46,955 nt of DNA from Halolamina pelagica (GCF_900115675.1 NZ_FOXI01000018.1:1-46955), one strand, 5' to 3'. Counted from the stretch's first letter, positions 8,419 through 16,951 are shown. Translations and numbers: made by a program. The notes: generated by a model from the sequence alone, not told the origin.

Positions 8419-9363
8419 TCAGCAGATCCGGTTGACGAACGCCCCGTTGCTGCCGAAGCGCCGGTAGTTCTCCCCGATGATCTCCGCCCACCGCTCGGCC
8501 TTCTTCGGCGTCGAGCCGGCCATGTGGGGCGTGAGCAGCACGTTCGAGAGGTTCCACAGCGGCGAGTCCGCCGACAGCGGTTCGGTCTCGAACACGTCCA
8601 GCGCGGCGCCGCGGATCCAGCCGTACTGCAGCGCCCGGACCAGCGCGTCCTCCTCGACGACCTCGCCGCGGGCGACGTTCACGAGCACGGCGTCGCCGTC
8701 GAGCAGGCGGAGTTCGTCGGCGCCGATGAGGCCCTCGGTCTCCTCGGTCAGCGGGCAGGCGAGCACGAGGTGGTCGGCGCGCCGGCAGAGTTCGGTGTGG
8801 CCGTCCGGGCCGAAGCACTCCTCAACCGCGTCGGGAGCCGAAGCGGGATCGCGCTTGGTCCCGAGCACCTCCATCCCGAACGCCGACCCGAGTTCGGCGA
8901 CCCGGCTCCCGATCGCGCCGACGCCGACGATGCCGAGGGTCTTCCCGTGGAGTTCGCCACCCTCGACGCGCTCCCAACTGTTGCGCTCCTTCTGCGCCAT
9001 CGCGTCGAGGAACCCGCGCTCGAACGCCAGCATCCCGCCGAGCACCTGCTCGCCGATGGGTTCCGCGTGGACCCCGGAGGCGTTGGTGAGCGCGATATCG
9101 CGCTCCTGCAGCGCATCCTGTGGGTAACTATCGACGCCCGCCGAGAGCGCCTGCACCCACTCGATCTCGGCGTCGGCGAGCAGATCGGCGTCGAGACGCC
9201 CGGTGATCAGCGCGTCGGCCGCGGGGAGCAGATCCGCGGTCTCCTCGGGCGTCGCCGCCGTCAGCAGTTCGGCGTCCGGAACCTCCGCCCGGAGCGCGTC
9301 GAGTAACTCCTCGCTGGTCTCCGGCGGGACGGTGTGGGTCAACAGCAGCGTCGGGTCAGCCAT
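8419..9363 (-). CDS. D-2-hydroxyacid dehydrogenase
   Basis: 314 residues from ATG 9363. It reduces 2-oxoacids or oxidises D-2-hydroxyacids with NAD(P). The NAD-binding fold has GKTLGIVGVGAIGSRVAELG around 137-156. VNVARGEVVEEDAL contains the catalytic Arg, and LTPHMAGSTPKKAERW near the C-terminus supplies the catalytic His. The residue after the second beta strand is not acidic (GTKRDP, with K and R), which suggests NADP preference, although this is inference. The open frame continues upstream across msrB on the same strand, but that part is out-of-frame reading of the neighbouring gene. Confidence 0.9.
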   Translation of the reverse strand: MADPTLLLTHTVPPETSEELLDALRAEVPDAELLTAATPEETADLLPAADALITGRLDADLLADAEIEWVQALSAGVDSYPQDALQERDIALTNASGVHAEPIGEQVLGGMLAFERGFLDAMAQKERNSWERVEGGELHGKTLGIVGVGAIGSRVAELGSAFGMEVLGTKRDPASAPDAVEECFGPDGHTELCRRADHLVLACPLTEETEGLIGADELRLLDGDAVLVNVARGEVVEEDALVRALQYGWIRGAALDVFETEPLSADSPLWNLSNVLLTPHMAGSTPKKAERWAEIIGENYRRFGSNGAFVNRIC

Positions 9364-9416
9364 GTTCGGCAGTTCCGACGGACGGGAGAAAAGCGCTCGC
9401 CCCGGGGCAGTCGCAG

Positions 9417-9821
9417 TTACGCCTCGTCCTCGAACTCCAGCGCGACCGAGTTGATACAGAAGCGCTTCCCGGTCGGTTCCGGCCCGTCGTCGAACACGTG
9501 GCCCAGATGCCCCTCGCAGTTCGCGCAGACGACCTCGGTCCGGGTCATTCCGTGGCGGGTGTCCTCCTGTGTCTCGACGGCGTCGTTCTCGGCGGCGTAG
9601 AAGCTGGGCCAGCCACAGCCGGCGTCGAACTTCGTCTCGGAGTCGAACAGCACCTCGCCACAGCCCTTGCAGCGGTAGACGCCGTCGTCGTCGCGGTCGA
9701 CGTGCTCGCCGCTGAACCGGGCCTCGGTGCCCCGTTCGCGCAGGATCTCGTACTCCTCGTCGGAGAGCTCCTCGCGCCACTCGGCGTCGGATCTCTCGGC
9801 TCCCGTGTCGCTCTCGCTCAT
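9417..9821 (-). CDS. msrB: Peptide-methionine (R)-S-oxide reductase MsrB
   Basis: 134 residues; repairs methionine-R-sulfoxide in oxidised proteins. The zinc-binding pairs CKGCG and CANCEGH, the GCGWPSFY block and the catalytic cysteine in RFCINSVAL (about residue 123) are all present. The N-terminus has the usual EEYEILRERGTEARFSGE. It lies 50 bases upstream of the hydroxyacid dehydrogenase on the same strand and could be co-transcribed with it. Confidence 0.95.
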   Translation of the reverse strand: MSESDTGAERSDAEWREELSDEEYEILRERGTEARFSGEHVDRDDDGVYRCKGCGEVLFDSETKFDAGCGWPSFYAAENDAVETQEDTRHGMTRTEVVCANCEGHLGHVFDDGPEPTGKRFCINSVALEFEDEA

Positions 9822-9889
9822 AGCTCGTGTTGGGGTTGCGCGGGCCTAACGCTTCCGCCGGCGTCGACGGGTTCGAACGCCCCGGAGAA

Positions 9890-10546
9890 CTACCGACAGA
9901 GCGCCCGCACGTCGTGTAGGTCGTCGACGACGTGGTCGGGCTCGACCGACAGCTCGTGGTGCCGGCGGTGTGGCCGGCGGATGAACGCCGAGTCAACGCC
10001 GGCGTTGAACGCCGCCGTCACGTCGCTCTCCCGGTCGCCGACGTAGAGCGCGTCCTCGGCGTCCAGATCCGCGAGCGCCCGCTCGATGAAGTGCGGGTCG
10101 GGCTTCTTCCGCCGGAGGTCGGCCATCGTCGGCTGGCGACCGTAGGCAGTGTCGAACAGCCCCGAGACGCCGTAGTGATCGAGCAGGAAGTCGACCGTCT
10201 CCTGCTGGTTGGAACTCACCACACCCATCGGGAGGTCCAGACCCGACAGCGTCGACACGTCGTCGAACAGCGGCTTCCCGCCGGCGTGGACGTGCTCGCG
10301 CTGAGCCTCGTGTGAGGCCCGGTCGCGAACCCGCCAGAACTCCTCGACGGAGAGGTCGTACAGCTCACAGATCTCCGACAGCGATTCCGGGGTTACACCG
10401 ACGACGACCTCCTCGACGTGCTCGGGATCGGGGTCGTCGACGCCCGCCTGCTCGAACGCACGCCAGGCCGCCTCCTGCAGCACGTCGTAGTCGGTGGTGT
10501 CCACCAGAACGCCGTCGTTGTCGAACACGACCGCGTCGTAGCTCAT
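9890..10546 (-). CDS. HAD-superfamily hydrolase (phosphoglycolate-phosphatase-like)
   Basis: 218 residues from ATG 10546. The HAD motifs appear in order: motif I VVFDNDGVLVDT (nucleophile and acid/base aspartates), a helical cap around residues 15-85, motif II GVVSSN, motif III RRKKPDPHF with the conserved Lys, and motif IV YVGDRESDVTAA. This is the layout of subclass I phosphatases such as Gph. The natural phosphate ester is not predictable. The upstream continuation of the frame belongs to the Rieske gene in another frame. Confidence 0.88.
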   Translation of the reverse strand: MSYDAVVFDNDGVLVDTTDYDVLQEAAWRAFEQAGVDDPDPEHVEEVVVGVTPESLSEICELYDLSVEEFWRVRDRASHEAQREHVHAGGKPLFDDVSTLSGLDLPMGVVSSNQQETVDFLLDHYGVSGLFDTAYGRQPTMADLRRKKPDPHFIERALADLDAEDALYVGDRESDVTAAFNAGVDSAFIRRPHRRHHELSVEPDHVVDDLHDVRALCR

Positions 10547-10616
10547 ACGTATCAGAGGCGTACGCGCCTGAAAAAGGTTGTGCGCCGGCAAATCGCTCGC
10601 GCTCGGTCGGCGGCGC

Positions 10617-12398
10617 TCAGTCGTCGGCGGCCGCCTCCGAACCCGCGGCCTCGTGGATCCGCTCACCGCGGTGGAGCCGCGAGGCGATGGAGTAGGTCTG
10701 CTCGCGCTCGCGCCGGGTCGGGTAGTGCGCCGCGAGGTAGCGCGCGACCGCCGTCGCGAGGACCCGGCGCTCCTCGGGATCGTCACGCAGGTCGAACTGC
10801 CGGAGCCCGGCTTCGAGCGCCTGGAACGTGTGGAAGCCGGTGTCCTCCTGCAGGAGTGCGTTACCGAGTTCCGCCTTCAGGCGCTCGGGGTCGCCGCCGG
10901 CGTCGAGGAAGTTCGCGGCGTGAGTGCCCGCGGCGTTCACCTCGCCCTCCATCTCGAAGCAGCGGCCCAGCCCCTCGATCTCCGCGTCCGGATCGGCGTC
11001 GGCGTCGCCGGCGGGCTCGGGCGCCGGCGGCGTGTTGAGGAACCGGTCGAGGTAGACGTTCGTCGCCGCGTCGTACACCCCGCGGTAGAGCTCGGTCGTC
11101 GGCGCCCGCTGGGCCGCGCGGTGGACCGCGTTCGCGTACGTGAACGTGTGGTGGACCGTGTTCCAGTCGTTGAACTCGTTCGCGGTGGAGAACCGTGCGA
11201 CGCGCTTCCCCGCGGCGAACGCGACCGCGCTGGCGAGTTGCTCGACGGTCGCGCCGTTCCTGATCGCGCCGTCGAGCGCGTCGTACACTTCCTCCGGCTC
11301 CTCGCTGTGGAGTCGGTCGGTGAAGTCGTCGGGCTCGGTCCACTCTTGTCCCTCGCCCTCGGCGACCATCTCGTCGATGCGGTCGAACGACTCGGCGCTG
11401 CGGCCCGCGAGATCGTCGGGCTGACGCCACGAGGAGAGCTCCTCGCTGCGCTGGGCGTCGGCGAGGCCGCGGACCAGTGACGCCAGCACGTCCGCGGTCT
11501 CGGGGTGGTCCCAGCCGACGTGGTCCAGCGCCTCGGTCGCCTTGTTCAGGTGGTCGAACCGGTGGCCGGTGTCGATGTAGCGGTGGTCCGTCGCCGCCGC
11601 GGTCAGCATCTCCGTGAGCTGCTCGGGCGAGCAGCCGTTGGCGACGGCGGTCCGCAGCACGCGCTCGGCGCCGTCGGCGTCGCGCACCTCGACGTTCTCC
11701 CGGAACCACGACTTCAGCCGGGAGAACGGCACGTCCGTGGCCTCGAACGCCTCCTGGTCGAACTTCGGCGGCTGGTCCGCGCAGTCGCTCGCGACCTGTA
11801 CGAGCCCCTGATACAGCGCTCGCTCGCGGTCGGCCTCGTCGAGGTCGGGCATGCGGTTCAGCAGCGCCGTCAGGATCGTCAGCCCGGAGCTCCACCCGCC
11901 CTCGCGGTACTTGGTGCCGAAGACGACCGCCGTCTCGAAGGGGTTCTCGGGGTCCACGTCCGCTCGGAGCAGCCCGATCGCGGACTTCGCGAGTACCAGC
12001 CGGAGGTTCTGTTCGAGGCCGTCCTCCAGTCGCTCGGTCCAGTGAACCGCCGGCGGCTCGTCGCGTTGGGGGTCGGGGTCGACGTACACCGTGCCGTCGA
12101 CGACTTCGAGCGGGTAGCTCTCCACGTCGTCGGCCCACGGGTCGAACGTGTCGCCACAGGAGAGTTCGAAGCGCGCGTGGTGCCACTCGCAGGTCAGGAC
12201 GCCCTCGTCGACGCTACCCTCCGAGAGCGGGAAGCCCATGTGCGGACAGCGGTTGTTGACCGCGCGGAACTCGCCCTCGTGGTGGAACACGACGACCGGC
12301 GTCCCGCCGGCGCTGGCGACGGTGCGGCCCTCCTCGCGGAGGGTGTCCGCGTCGGCGACCTCGACGTACCCGTCGGGGACGGTGTCAACGTTGGACAT
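10617..12398 (-). CDS. Rieske [2Fe-2S] protein with long helical domain
   Basis: 593 residues from ATG 12398; a GTG at 12404 would add two residues. Residues 1-105 are a Rieske ferredoxin-like domain with both ligand pairs, CPHMG and CEWHH. The remaining roughly 480 residues are helical and soluble, with several His/Asp-containing helices, for example HRYIDTGHRFDHLNKA and NDWNTVHHTFTYANAVHRA, which could form a metal site. Known Rieske oxygenases have a different catalytic domain with a two-His-one-carboxylate motif that I cannot place here. The enzyme's reaction is unknown. A single-gene unit upstream of the HAD hydrolase. Confidence 0.8.
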   Translation of the reverse strand: MSNVDTVPDGYVEVADADTLREEGRTVASAGGTPVVVFHHEGEFRAVNNRCPHMGFPLSEGSVDEGVLTCEWHHARFELSCGDTFDPWADDVESYPLEVVDGTVYVDPDPQRDEPPAVHWTERLEDGLEQNLRLVLAKSAIGLLRADVDPENPFETAVVFGTKYREGGWSSGLTILTALLNRMPDLDEADRERALYQGLVQVASDCADQPPKFDQEAFEATDVPFSRLKSWFRENVEVRDADGAERVLRTAVANGCSPEQLTEMLTAAATDHRYIDTGHRFDHLNKATEALDHVGWDHPETADVLASLVRGLADAQRSEELSSWRQPDDLAGRSAESFDRIDEMVAEGEGQEWTEPDDFTDRLHSEEPEEVYDALDGAIRNGATVEQLASAVAFAAGKRVARFSTANEFNDWNTVHHTFTYANAVHRAAQRAPTTELYRGVYDAATNVYLDRFLNTPPAPEPAGDADADPDAEIEGLGRCFEMEGEVNAAGTHAANFLDAGGDPERLKAELGNALLQEDTGFHTFQALEAGLRQFDLRDDPEERRVLATAVARYLAAHYPTRREREQTYSIASRLHRGERIHEAAGSEAAADD

Positions 12399-12517
12399 GG
12401 GCACACGTTGTGCCGAGTGCGACTAAAACGTGTCCTGAAGAACGTTTTACCGAGTCGGCGCGGCGACGACACGATCGGGGCGCGGCGACGAGACGGCGGC
12501 CGGTGCGGCGGGCCGGA

Positions 12518-13576
12518 TCAGTCCGAGACGACCGCGGGGGTTCGACAGTCCGCCAGGTCGAGCACGTCGTCGAAGAAGTCGAGCGAGTCGTGCGGGCCGG
12601 GGTTGGCTTCGGGGTGGTACTGCCGCGTGAGTACGTCGATGTCGACGCCCGCCAGCCCCTCCGCGGTGCCGTCGTTGACGTTGACCTGCGTGACCGCAAG
12701 GTCGCCGGGGTCGGCCACGCTGTAGCCGTGGTTCTGGGTCGTCATGATCACGCGGTCGGTCTCGAGGTCGCGAACCGGCTGGTTCAGCCCGCGGTGGCCG
12801 AACTCCATCTTCTCGGTCGCGCCGCCCAGCGACCGGGCGACGACCTGCTGGCCGAGACAGATGCCCGCGATGGGCGTCTCGCCCGCGAACTCGTCGACGA
12901 CCTCGCCGGCCGCTTCGAAGTTCGCCGGGTCGCCCGGCCCGTTCGAGACGAACACGAGGTCCGGCTCGCGCTCGGCCACGGCCGCGGGCGTCGAGTCGTA
13001 GGGCATCACGTGGACCTCGGCGCCGCGGGCGGTCAGCGAGTCGACGATGGACTGCTTCGCGCCGCAGTCGAGCAGGGCGACGCGCGGTCCGCTTCCCTCG
13101 TACACCTGCGGTTCGTCGACGCTGACCTGCGCGCCGATGTCGACGTGGTCGCTCATCTCGACACACTGGTCGAGCTGTTCGCGGGCCTGTTCCGGCGTCG
13201 CGTCCGGGCCGGCGGCGACGCCACACCGCATCGCCCCCTGCTCGCGGATCGCGGTCACGAGCTCCCGGGTGTCGACGGCGTCGACGGCCGGCACGCCCTC
13301 GCTCGCCAGCCAGTCGGCCACGTCGTCGGTGAACTCCCGGGCGATCGCGACGCGGGGCGTGACGGCGTCGGACTCGAACCGCTCCGAGCGGACCCCGTAG
13401 TTCCCGATGAGGGGGTAGGAGAAGGTCAGTACCTGTTCGGCGTAGGAGGGGTCGGTCAGACTCTCCTCGTAGCCGGTGTACGCCGTCGTGAACACCAGCT
13501 CGCCCCGATCCGTGCCGGGAGCACGCGAGCGTCCCTCCACGACACGACCGTCGGCCAGCGCGATGTACGCGCTCAT
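12518..13576 (-). CDS. carA: Carbamoyl-phosphate synthase small subunit
   Basis: 352 residues from ATG 13576. It supplies ammonia from glutamine to the large subunit for arginine and pyrimidine synthesis. The N-terminal domain starts AYIALADGRVVEG and contains GELVFTTAYTGYEESLTDPSY. The class I glutamine amidotransferase domain has VFVSNGPGDP, the nucleophile in GICLGQQ, and the C-terminal HPEANPGPHD with catalytic His and Glu. carB is not adjacent. The start lies about 30 bases from a TATA-like GTTATTA, so the mRNA is probably leaderless. Divergent from an Lrp/AsnC regulator. Confidence 0.95.
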   Translation of the reverse strand: MSAYIALADGRVVEGRSRAPGTDRGELVFTTAYTGYEESLTDPSYAEQVLTFSYPLIGNYGVRSERFESDAVTPRVAIAREFTDDVADWLASEGVPAVDAVDTRELVTAIREQGAMRCGVAAGPDATPEQAREQLDQCVEMSDHVDIGAQVSVDEPQVYEGSGPRVALLDCGAKQSIVDSLTARGAEVHVMPYDSTPAAVAEREPDLVFVSNGPGDPANFEAAGEVVDEFAGETPIAGICLGQQVVARSLGGATEKMEFGHRGLNQPVRDLETDRVIMTTQNHGYSVADPGDLAVTQVNVNDGTAEGLAGVDIDVLTRQYHPEANPGPHDSLDFFDDVLDLADCRTPAVVSD

Positions 13577-13598
13577 TACGAGAAACGTACTCATCTAG

Positions 13599-13610
13599 CG
13601 TAATAACTGT
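13599..13610 (-). promoter_or_regulatory. Probable carA TATA element
   Basis: Read on the minus strand, CAGTTATTACGC lies about 25-33 bases before the carA ATG, the spacing expected for a leaderless haloarchaeal transcript. Proposed from position and AT-content only. Confidence 0.4.
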
Positions 13611-13626
13611 GTCGTTCGAAGGATTC

Positions 13627-13641
13627 TTACGAAATTCGTAA
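13627..13641. promoter_or_regulatory. Perfect 15-bp palindrome, probable Lrp operator
   Basis: TTACGAAATTCGTAA is a perfect inverted repeat around a central base, located in the 96-base gap between carA and the lrp-like gene, 32 bases before ATG 13673. It would overlap the promoter of the regulator gene. Lrp/AsnC proteins bind such dyads and usually control their own gene; control of carA from the same site is an inference. Confidence 0.65.
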
Positions 13642-13672
13642 CCGGTATCCCGAGGGAGCGACACGGGCCTGT

Positions 13673-14089
13673 ATGGACGAACTCGATCGGGAGATCCTGA
13701 ACGTCCTCCGGCGGGACGCACGGACCCCCTACACCGAGATCGCCGAGCAGGTGGGCACCAGCGAGGGAACGGTGCGCAACCGCGTCGAGGGGATGGTCGA
13801 GGACGGCGTCATCGAGCGGTTCACCGTCACCACCCGGACCGGGAACGTGAAGGCGATGATCGAGATCTCGGTCGCGATGGACGTGAACACCGACGAGGTG
13901 GGGAAGCGCCTCGCCGACTGGGAGGAGGTCGACTTCGTCTGGCAGGTCTCCGGCGAGGACGACATCGTGCTCGTCGTCGACTGCGTGGACACGCGCGCGG
14001 TGAACGAACTCATCTCCCGCGCCCGCGAGCAGGAGGAAGTCGAGGAAAGCACGACCCGGCTGATCCTGGACGAGCGACTGGGAACCTAA
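13673..14089 (+). CDS. Lrp/AsnC-family transcriptional regulator
   Basis: 138 residues. An N-terminal helix-turn-helix (DREILNVLRRDARTPYTEIA, then VGTSEGTVRNRVEGMVEDG, about residues 4-45) is joined to a RAM/AsnC ligand-binding domain with the beta-alpha-beta-beta-alpha-beta order ending in TTRLILDERLG. These proteins form octamers that sense amino acids. Its divergence from carA, with a palindrome between them, suggests regulation of carbamoyl-phosphate supply in response to an amino acid such as glutamine or arginine (inference). Confidence 0.92.
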   Translation: MDELDREILNVLRRDARTPYTEIAEQVGTSEGTVRNRVEGMVEDGVIERFTVTTRTGNVKAMIEISVAMDVNTDEVGKRLADWEEVDFVWQVSGEDDIVLVVDCVDTRAVNELISRAREQEEVEESTTRLILDERLGT

Positions 14090-14092
14090 AGT

Positions 14093-14132
14093 CCTCCGAC
14101 GGGCGGAGGCCGTGCCACGGCGGGAGGCCTTT
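14093..14132 (+). terminator. Possible terminator after the lrp-like gene
   Basis: A hairpin with a 6-bp stem CCTCCG/CGGAGG at 14093-14109 begins four bases after the stop and is followed some 20 bases later by CCTTTTCCC. The distance between stem and T run makes an intrinsic terminator uncertain. Confidence 0.3.
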
Positions 14133-14160
14133 TCCCTCGCACTCCCCGAGGATTGAGTGC

Positions 14161-14847
14161 ATGACCGACGCGCTATTCATCGTCAGCGAGGAAGGGTACT
14201 GGGCCGAGGAGTGCATCGACCCGCTCACGACGCTCACCGACGCCGGCGTCGAGATCACGGTTGCGACGCCGACCGGGAACCCGCCGGTCGTCGACGAGCG
14301 CTCGCTCGACCCCGAGGACATCGGCGAGGCGGAGGCCGATCGCCTCCGCGAGATCCACGAGACCGACGACCGCCTGAACGATCCGACGCCGCTGGCCGCG
14401 GCCGAGCCCGGAAGCTACGACGCGGTCGTGTTCCCCGGCGGCCACGGCGCGGAGTGGGACATCACACAGGACAGCCACGCCCGTGCCGCCCTCCGGACGG
14501 CCGTCGAGGGCGAGGACGGAACGGCGCTGGTCGTCTGCCACACCGTCGGCATCCTCGCGTTCGCCCGCGACTCCGCGGGCGAGTTGCTCGTCGAGGGTCG
14601 CGACGTGACCGGCTTCCCGAACGCGTGGGAGGAGGGCATCGTCGACGAGAACGACCTGATGCCCGACGGCCGGAAGCTCCCCTACTGGGTCGAGGACGAG
14701 GTGACGGCCGCCGGCGGGAACTGGGACGCGGAACTCGATTCGGACACCTCCGTCACCGTCGACGGCGACCTCGTCACCGCACGGGGGCCGGGCTCCTCCC
14801 ACGCGGCGGCGCTGACGCTGCTCGAGGAGCTGGGCGTCGACGCCTGA
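14161..14847 (+). CDS. DJ-1/PfpI-family glutamine-amidotransferase-like protein
   Basis: 228 residues, the size of the Hsp31/GATase1-like branch. The start TDALFIVSEEGYWAEE supplies the conserved acidic residue, YDAVVFPGGHGAEWD is the family glycine-rich loop, and VVCHTVGIL contains the nucleophile-elbow cysteine (about residue 123) followed by His. Related enzymes include glyoxalase III/deglycase and Hsp31 chaperones; the actual activity cannot be told from sequence. The ATG has no strong Shine-Dalgarno and probably starts a leaderless message. Confidence 0.85.
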   Translation: MTDALFIVSEEGYWAEECIDPLTTLTDAGVEITVATPTGNPPVVDERSLDPEDIGEAEADRLREIHETDDRLNDPTPLAAAEPGSYDAVVFPGGHGAEWDITQDSHARAALRTAVEGEDGTALVVCHTVGILAFARDSAGELLVEGRDVTGFPNAWEEGIVDENDLMPDGRKLPYWVEDEVTAAGGNWDAELDSDTSVTVDGDLVTARGPGSSHAAALTLLEELGVDA

Positions 14848-14916
14848 GCTGATACGGCGGCGACCGCCCCGCCCGGCATCGAAGCGACCTTACCCCCGGT
14901 GGCCGATGAACCCCGT

Positions 14917-15537
14917 ATGAGCACGGAGAACGCCGACTCGGGTGCCGGCGCCGACGAGGGGCCCCACCCCAACGCCACGCAGGACGTGGTCGCCGTCGAC
15001 GGCGACGACGAGCCGACCGGTCTCGCGAACCGCCTCGACGCCCATACCGGCGAGGGGCAGCGCCACCGCGCCTTCACTGCCCTCGTGTTCGACGAAGACG
15101 GGCGCATTCTACTGGCCCAGCGCGCCGCGAACAAGCGCCTCTGGGACACCTGCTGGGACGGGACGGTCGCTTCCCACCCCGTCGAGGGGCAGAGCCAAGT
15201 CGACGCCACGAAACAGCGCCTGGAGGAGGAACTCGGCGTCACGCCCGACCAGTACGACGACCTCGAAGTGACGGACCGCTTCGAGTACAAGCGCCGCTAC
15301 GAGCGCGAGGGGCTGGAATGGGAGGTCTGTGCGGTGCTGCAGGTCACGCTGACCGAAACCGATCTCGATCCCGACACCGAGGAGATCGAAGGGCTGCTCT
15401 GGGCGGACTACGACCTGCTGTACGAACAGCCCGAGTGGTACCGCCAACTGCGGCTGTGTCCGTGGTTCGAGATCGCGATGCGGCGGGATCAGGAAGGCGA
15501 GACGGTTGCGGACGGGAGCGTCGGCTTCGAACGCTAA
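14917..15537 (+). CDS. idi: Type I isopentenyl-diphosphate isomerase-like Nudix protein
   Basis: 206 residues from ATG 14917. The Nudix-fold Idi pattern is clear: HRAFTALVFDEDGRILLAQRA, then LWDTCWDGTVASHP, an EELGV Nudix-like helix, and LEWEVCAVL. It would interconvert isopentenyl and dimethylallyl diphosphate for archaeal lipid and carotenoid synthesis. Aligned by eye with E. coli Idi, the catalytic cysteine in SVCGHP corresponds to alanine here (TVASHP), while the partner glutamate in EWEVC is kept. This could mean a different mechanism, another Nudix substrate, or dependence on a separate type II isomerase. The upstream frame extension looks non-coding. Confidence 0.85.
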   Translation: MSTENADSGAGADEGPHPNATQDVVAVDGDDEPTGLANRLDAHTGEGQRHRAFTALVFDEDGRILLAQRAANKRLWDTCWDGTVASHPVEGQSQVDATKQRLEEELGVTPDQYDDLEVTDRFEYKRRYEREGLEWEVCAVLQVTLTETDLDPDTEEIEGLLWADYDLLYEQPEWYRQLRLCPWFEIAMRRDQEGETVADGSVGFER

Positions 15538-15548
15538 TCGACCGCCAG

Positions 15549-15827
15549 CTACCCCTTCATCGCCCAGACGCCGACGACGCCCAGCAGGAGCGCCGGGACG
15601 AACGGCAGCGCCAGCATCGCGACGAGGAACGGCACGTGATCCGCCAGCAGCGTGGGGTAGAGATAGATGATCCCCGGGATCACCAGCGTCGCCAGCGTGA
15701 TGGCGCCGACGAGGATCCAGCCGCTCGGGCCGCCACTCTCGCCGTCGCTCGCGTCCGGCCCATCGTCGCCCTCGACGCCCCCGGGCGTGTGCACGTACCC
15801 GCCGTCGTCGCCGTCGTCAGAGCTCAC
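15549..15827 (-). CDS. Small two-helix membrane protein
   Basis: 92 residues from GTG 15827, overlapping the end of the upstream MDR dehydrogenase by 11 bases. An acidic, Gly/Ser-rich N-terminal tail of about 34 residues is followed by two hydrophobic segments (WILVGAITLATLVIPGIIYLY and LVAMLALPFVPALLLGVVGVW). The overlap suggests translational coupling with the dehydrogenase. No functional motif. Confidence 0.65.
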   Translation of the reverse strand: MSSDDGDDGGYVHTPGGVEGDDGPDASDGESGGPSGWILVGAITLATLVIPGIIYLYPTLLADHVPFLVAMLALPFVPALLLGVVGVWAMKG

Positions 15828-16857
15828 TATCCGGCTTTAGTACTACCTTCCCAAAGCCTTCCCGGTCCTCGAGCATGCGGTGACCGCGGGCGGCCTCGGA
15901 CATGGGCACGATCTCCCGGATCCGGGGTTCGAACGTGCCGTCCCACACCAGCGAGAGCACGTCGTCGACCTCGCCGGGGGTGGCCATCGTCGACCCCAGC
16001 ACGGAGAGTTGGTTCCAGAAGATCCGGTTCACGTTGGTGTGGGGCTGGCCGCCCGCGGTCGCGCCGCAGGTGACCAGCTTCCCGCCCTTCGCCAGCGACG
16101 CCAGCGAGTCAGTCCACGACTCGCCGGCGACGTGGTCGACCACCACGTCGACGCCGCGCTTGCCAGTCAGTTCCCGGATCCGGTCCGCGTAGTTCGTCTC
16201 GGTGTAGTCGATGACGTGGTCGGCGCCGCAGTCGGCCGCGTACCCCAGTTTCTCCTCGGTTGAGGCGGTGGCGTACACCTCGCCGGCGACGTGGTCGGCG
16301 ATCTGGACCGCCGCGTGGCCCACGCCCCCGGAGGCGCCGAGGACGAGCACCGAGTCGGTCGGCTGGAGGTCGGCGCGGGTGACGAGCATCCGCCAGGCGG
16401 TCTGGAACACCAGCGCCGCGGAGCCGGCGACCTCCCAGTCGACGCCCTCCGGGACGGGGACGACGTTGTCCGCCGGCACCGTGGCGTACTCGGCGTGGAC
16501 GCCGGGGCGGTGTTCGCCGATGATCTGGTAGCGCACGCACATCGACTCCTCGCCGTCCCGGCAGTACTCACAGTGGCCACAGGAGACGCCTGCAGAGACG
16601 GCAACGCGGTCGTTCCGCTCGAACCGGTCGACGTTCTCGCCCGCGTCGACGACGACGCCCGCCGCGTCGCTGCCGGGCGTGTGGGGCATCTCGAGGTCGA
16701 CGCCGGGCATCCCGCGCCGGGTCCACACGTCGAGGTGGTTCAGCGCGGCGGCCTTCACGTCGATCTTGACCTCGTCCGGACCGGGGTCCTGCTCCGGGAC
16801 CTCGTCGTACTCGATCACGTCGTGGCCGCCGTGGCCGTGGAACTGGACGGACTTCAT
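15817..16857 (-). CDS. Zinc-type MDR alcohol dehydrogenase/quinone-reductase-like enzyme
   Basis: 346 residues from ATG 16857. Medium-chain dehydrogenase/reductase layout: a GroES-like N-terminal domain with AALNHLDVWTRRGMPG and PHTPGSDAAGVV, a structural zinc lobe CGHCEYCRDGEESMC (about 93-107), then a Rossmann domain with VLVLGASGGVGHAAVQIA and a C-terminal ILEDREGFGKVVLKP-like ending. The structural zinc cysteines are complete. The position of the usual catalytic-zinc cysteine is replaced by Asn in AALNHLD, as in quinone-oxidoreductase-like members, so zinc catalysis is doubtful. Substrate unknown. Confidence 0.88.
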   Translation of the reverse strand: MKSVQFHGHGGHDVIEYDEVPEQDPGPDEVKIDVKAAALNHLDVWTRRGMPGVDLEMPHTPGSDAAGVVVDAGENVDRFERNDRVAVSAGVSCGHCEYCRDGEESMCVRYQIIGEHRPGVHAEYATVPADNVVPVPEGVDWEVAGSAALVFQTAWRMLVTRADLQPTDSVLVLGASGGVGHAAVQIADHVAGEVYATASTEEKLGYAADCGADHVIDYTETNYADRIRELTGKRGVDVVVDHVAGESWTDSLASLAKGGKLVTCGATAGGQPHTNVNRIFWNQLSVLGSTMATPGEVDDVLSLVWDGTFEPRIREIVPMSEAARGHRMLEDREGFGKVVLKPDSEL

Positions 16858-16951
16858 GGGGGAGGGGTTGCGGCGGGGAGGGCATAACGGTTGGCGCCAC
16901 GGCGTGACGCGAGCGACCGGAGTTTTGTAGCTCCCGACCCGACACGGGACC

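Noticed and set aside
9364-9996. N-terminal extension of the D-2-hydroxyacid dehydrogenase
   Set aside because: The in-frame region upstream of ATG 9363 overlaps msrB in another frame and adds no conserved sequence; the family starts at the chosen Met.
12404-12518. carB or another pyrimidine gene next to carA
   Set aside because: The 3' neighbour on the same strand is the Rieske protein; no carB sequence is present in the window.
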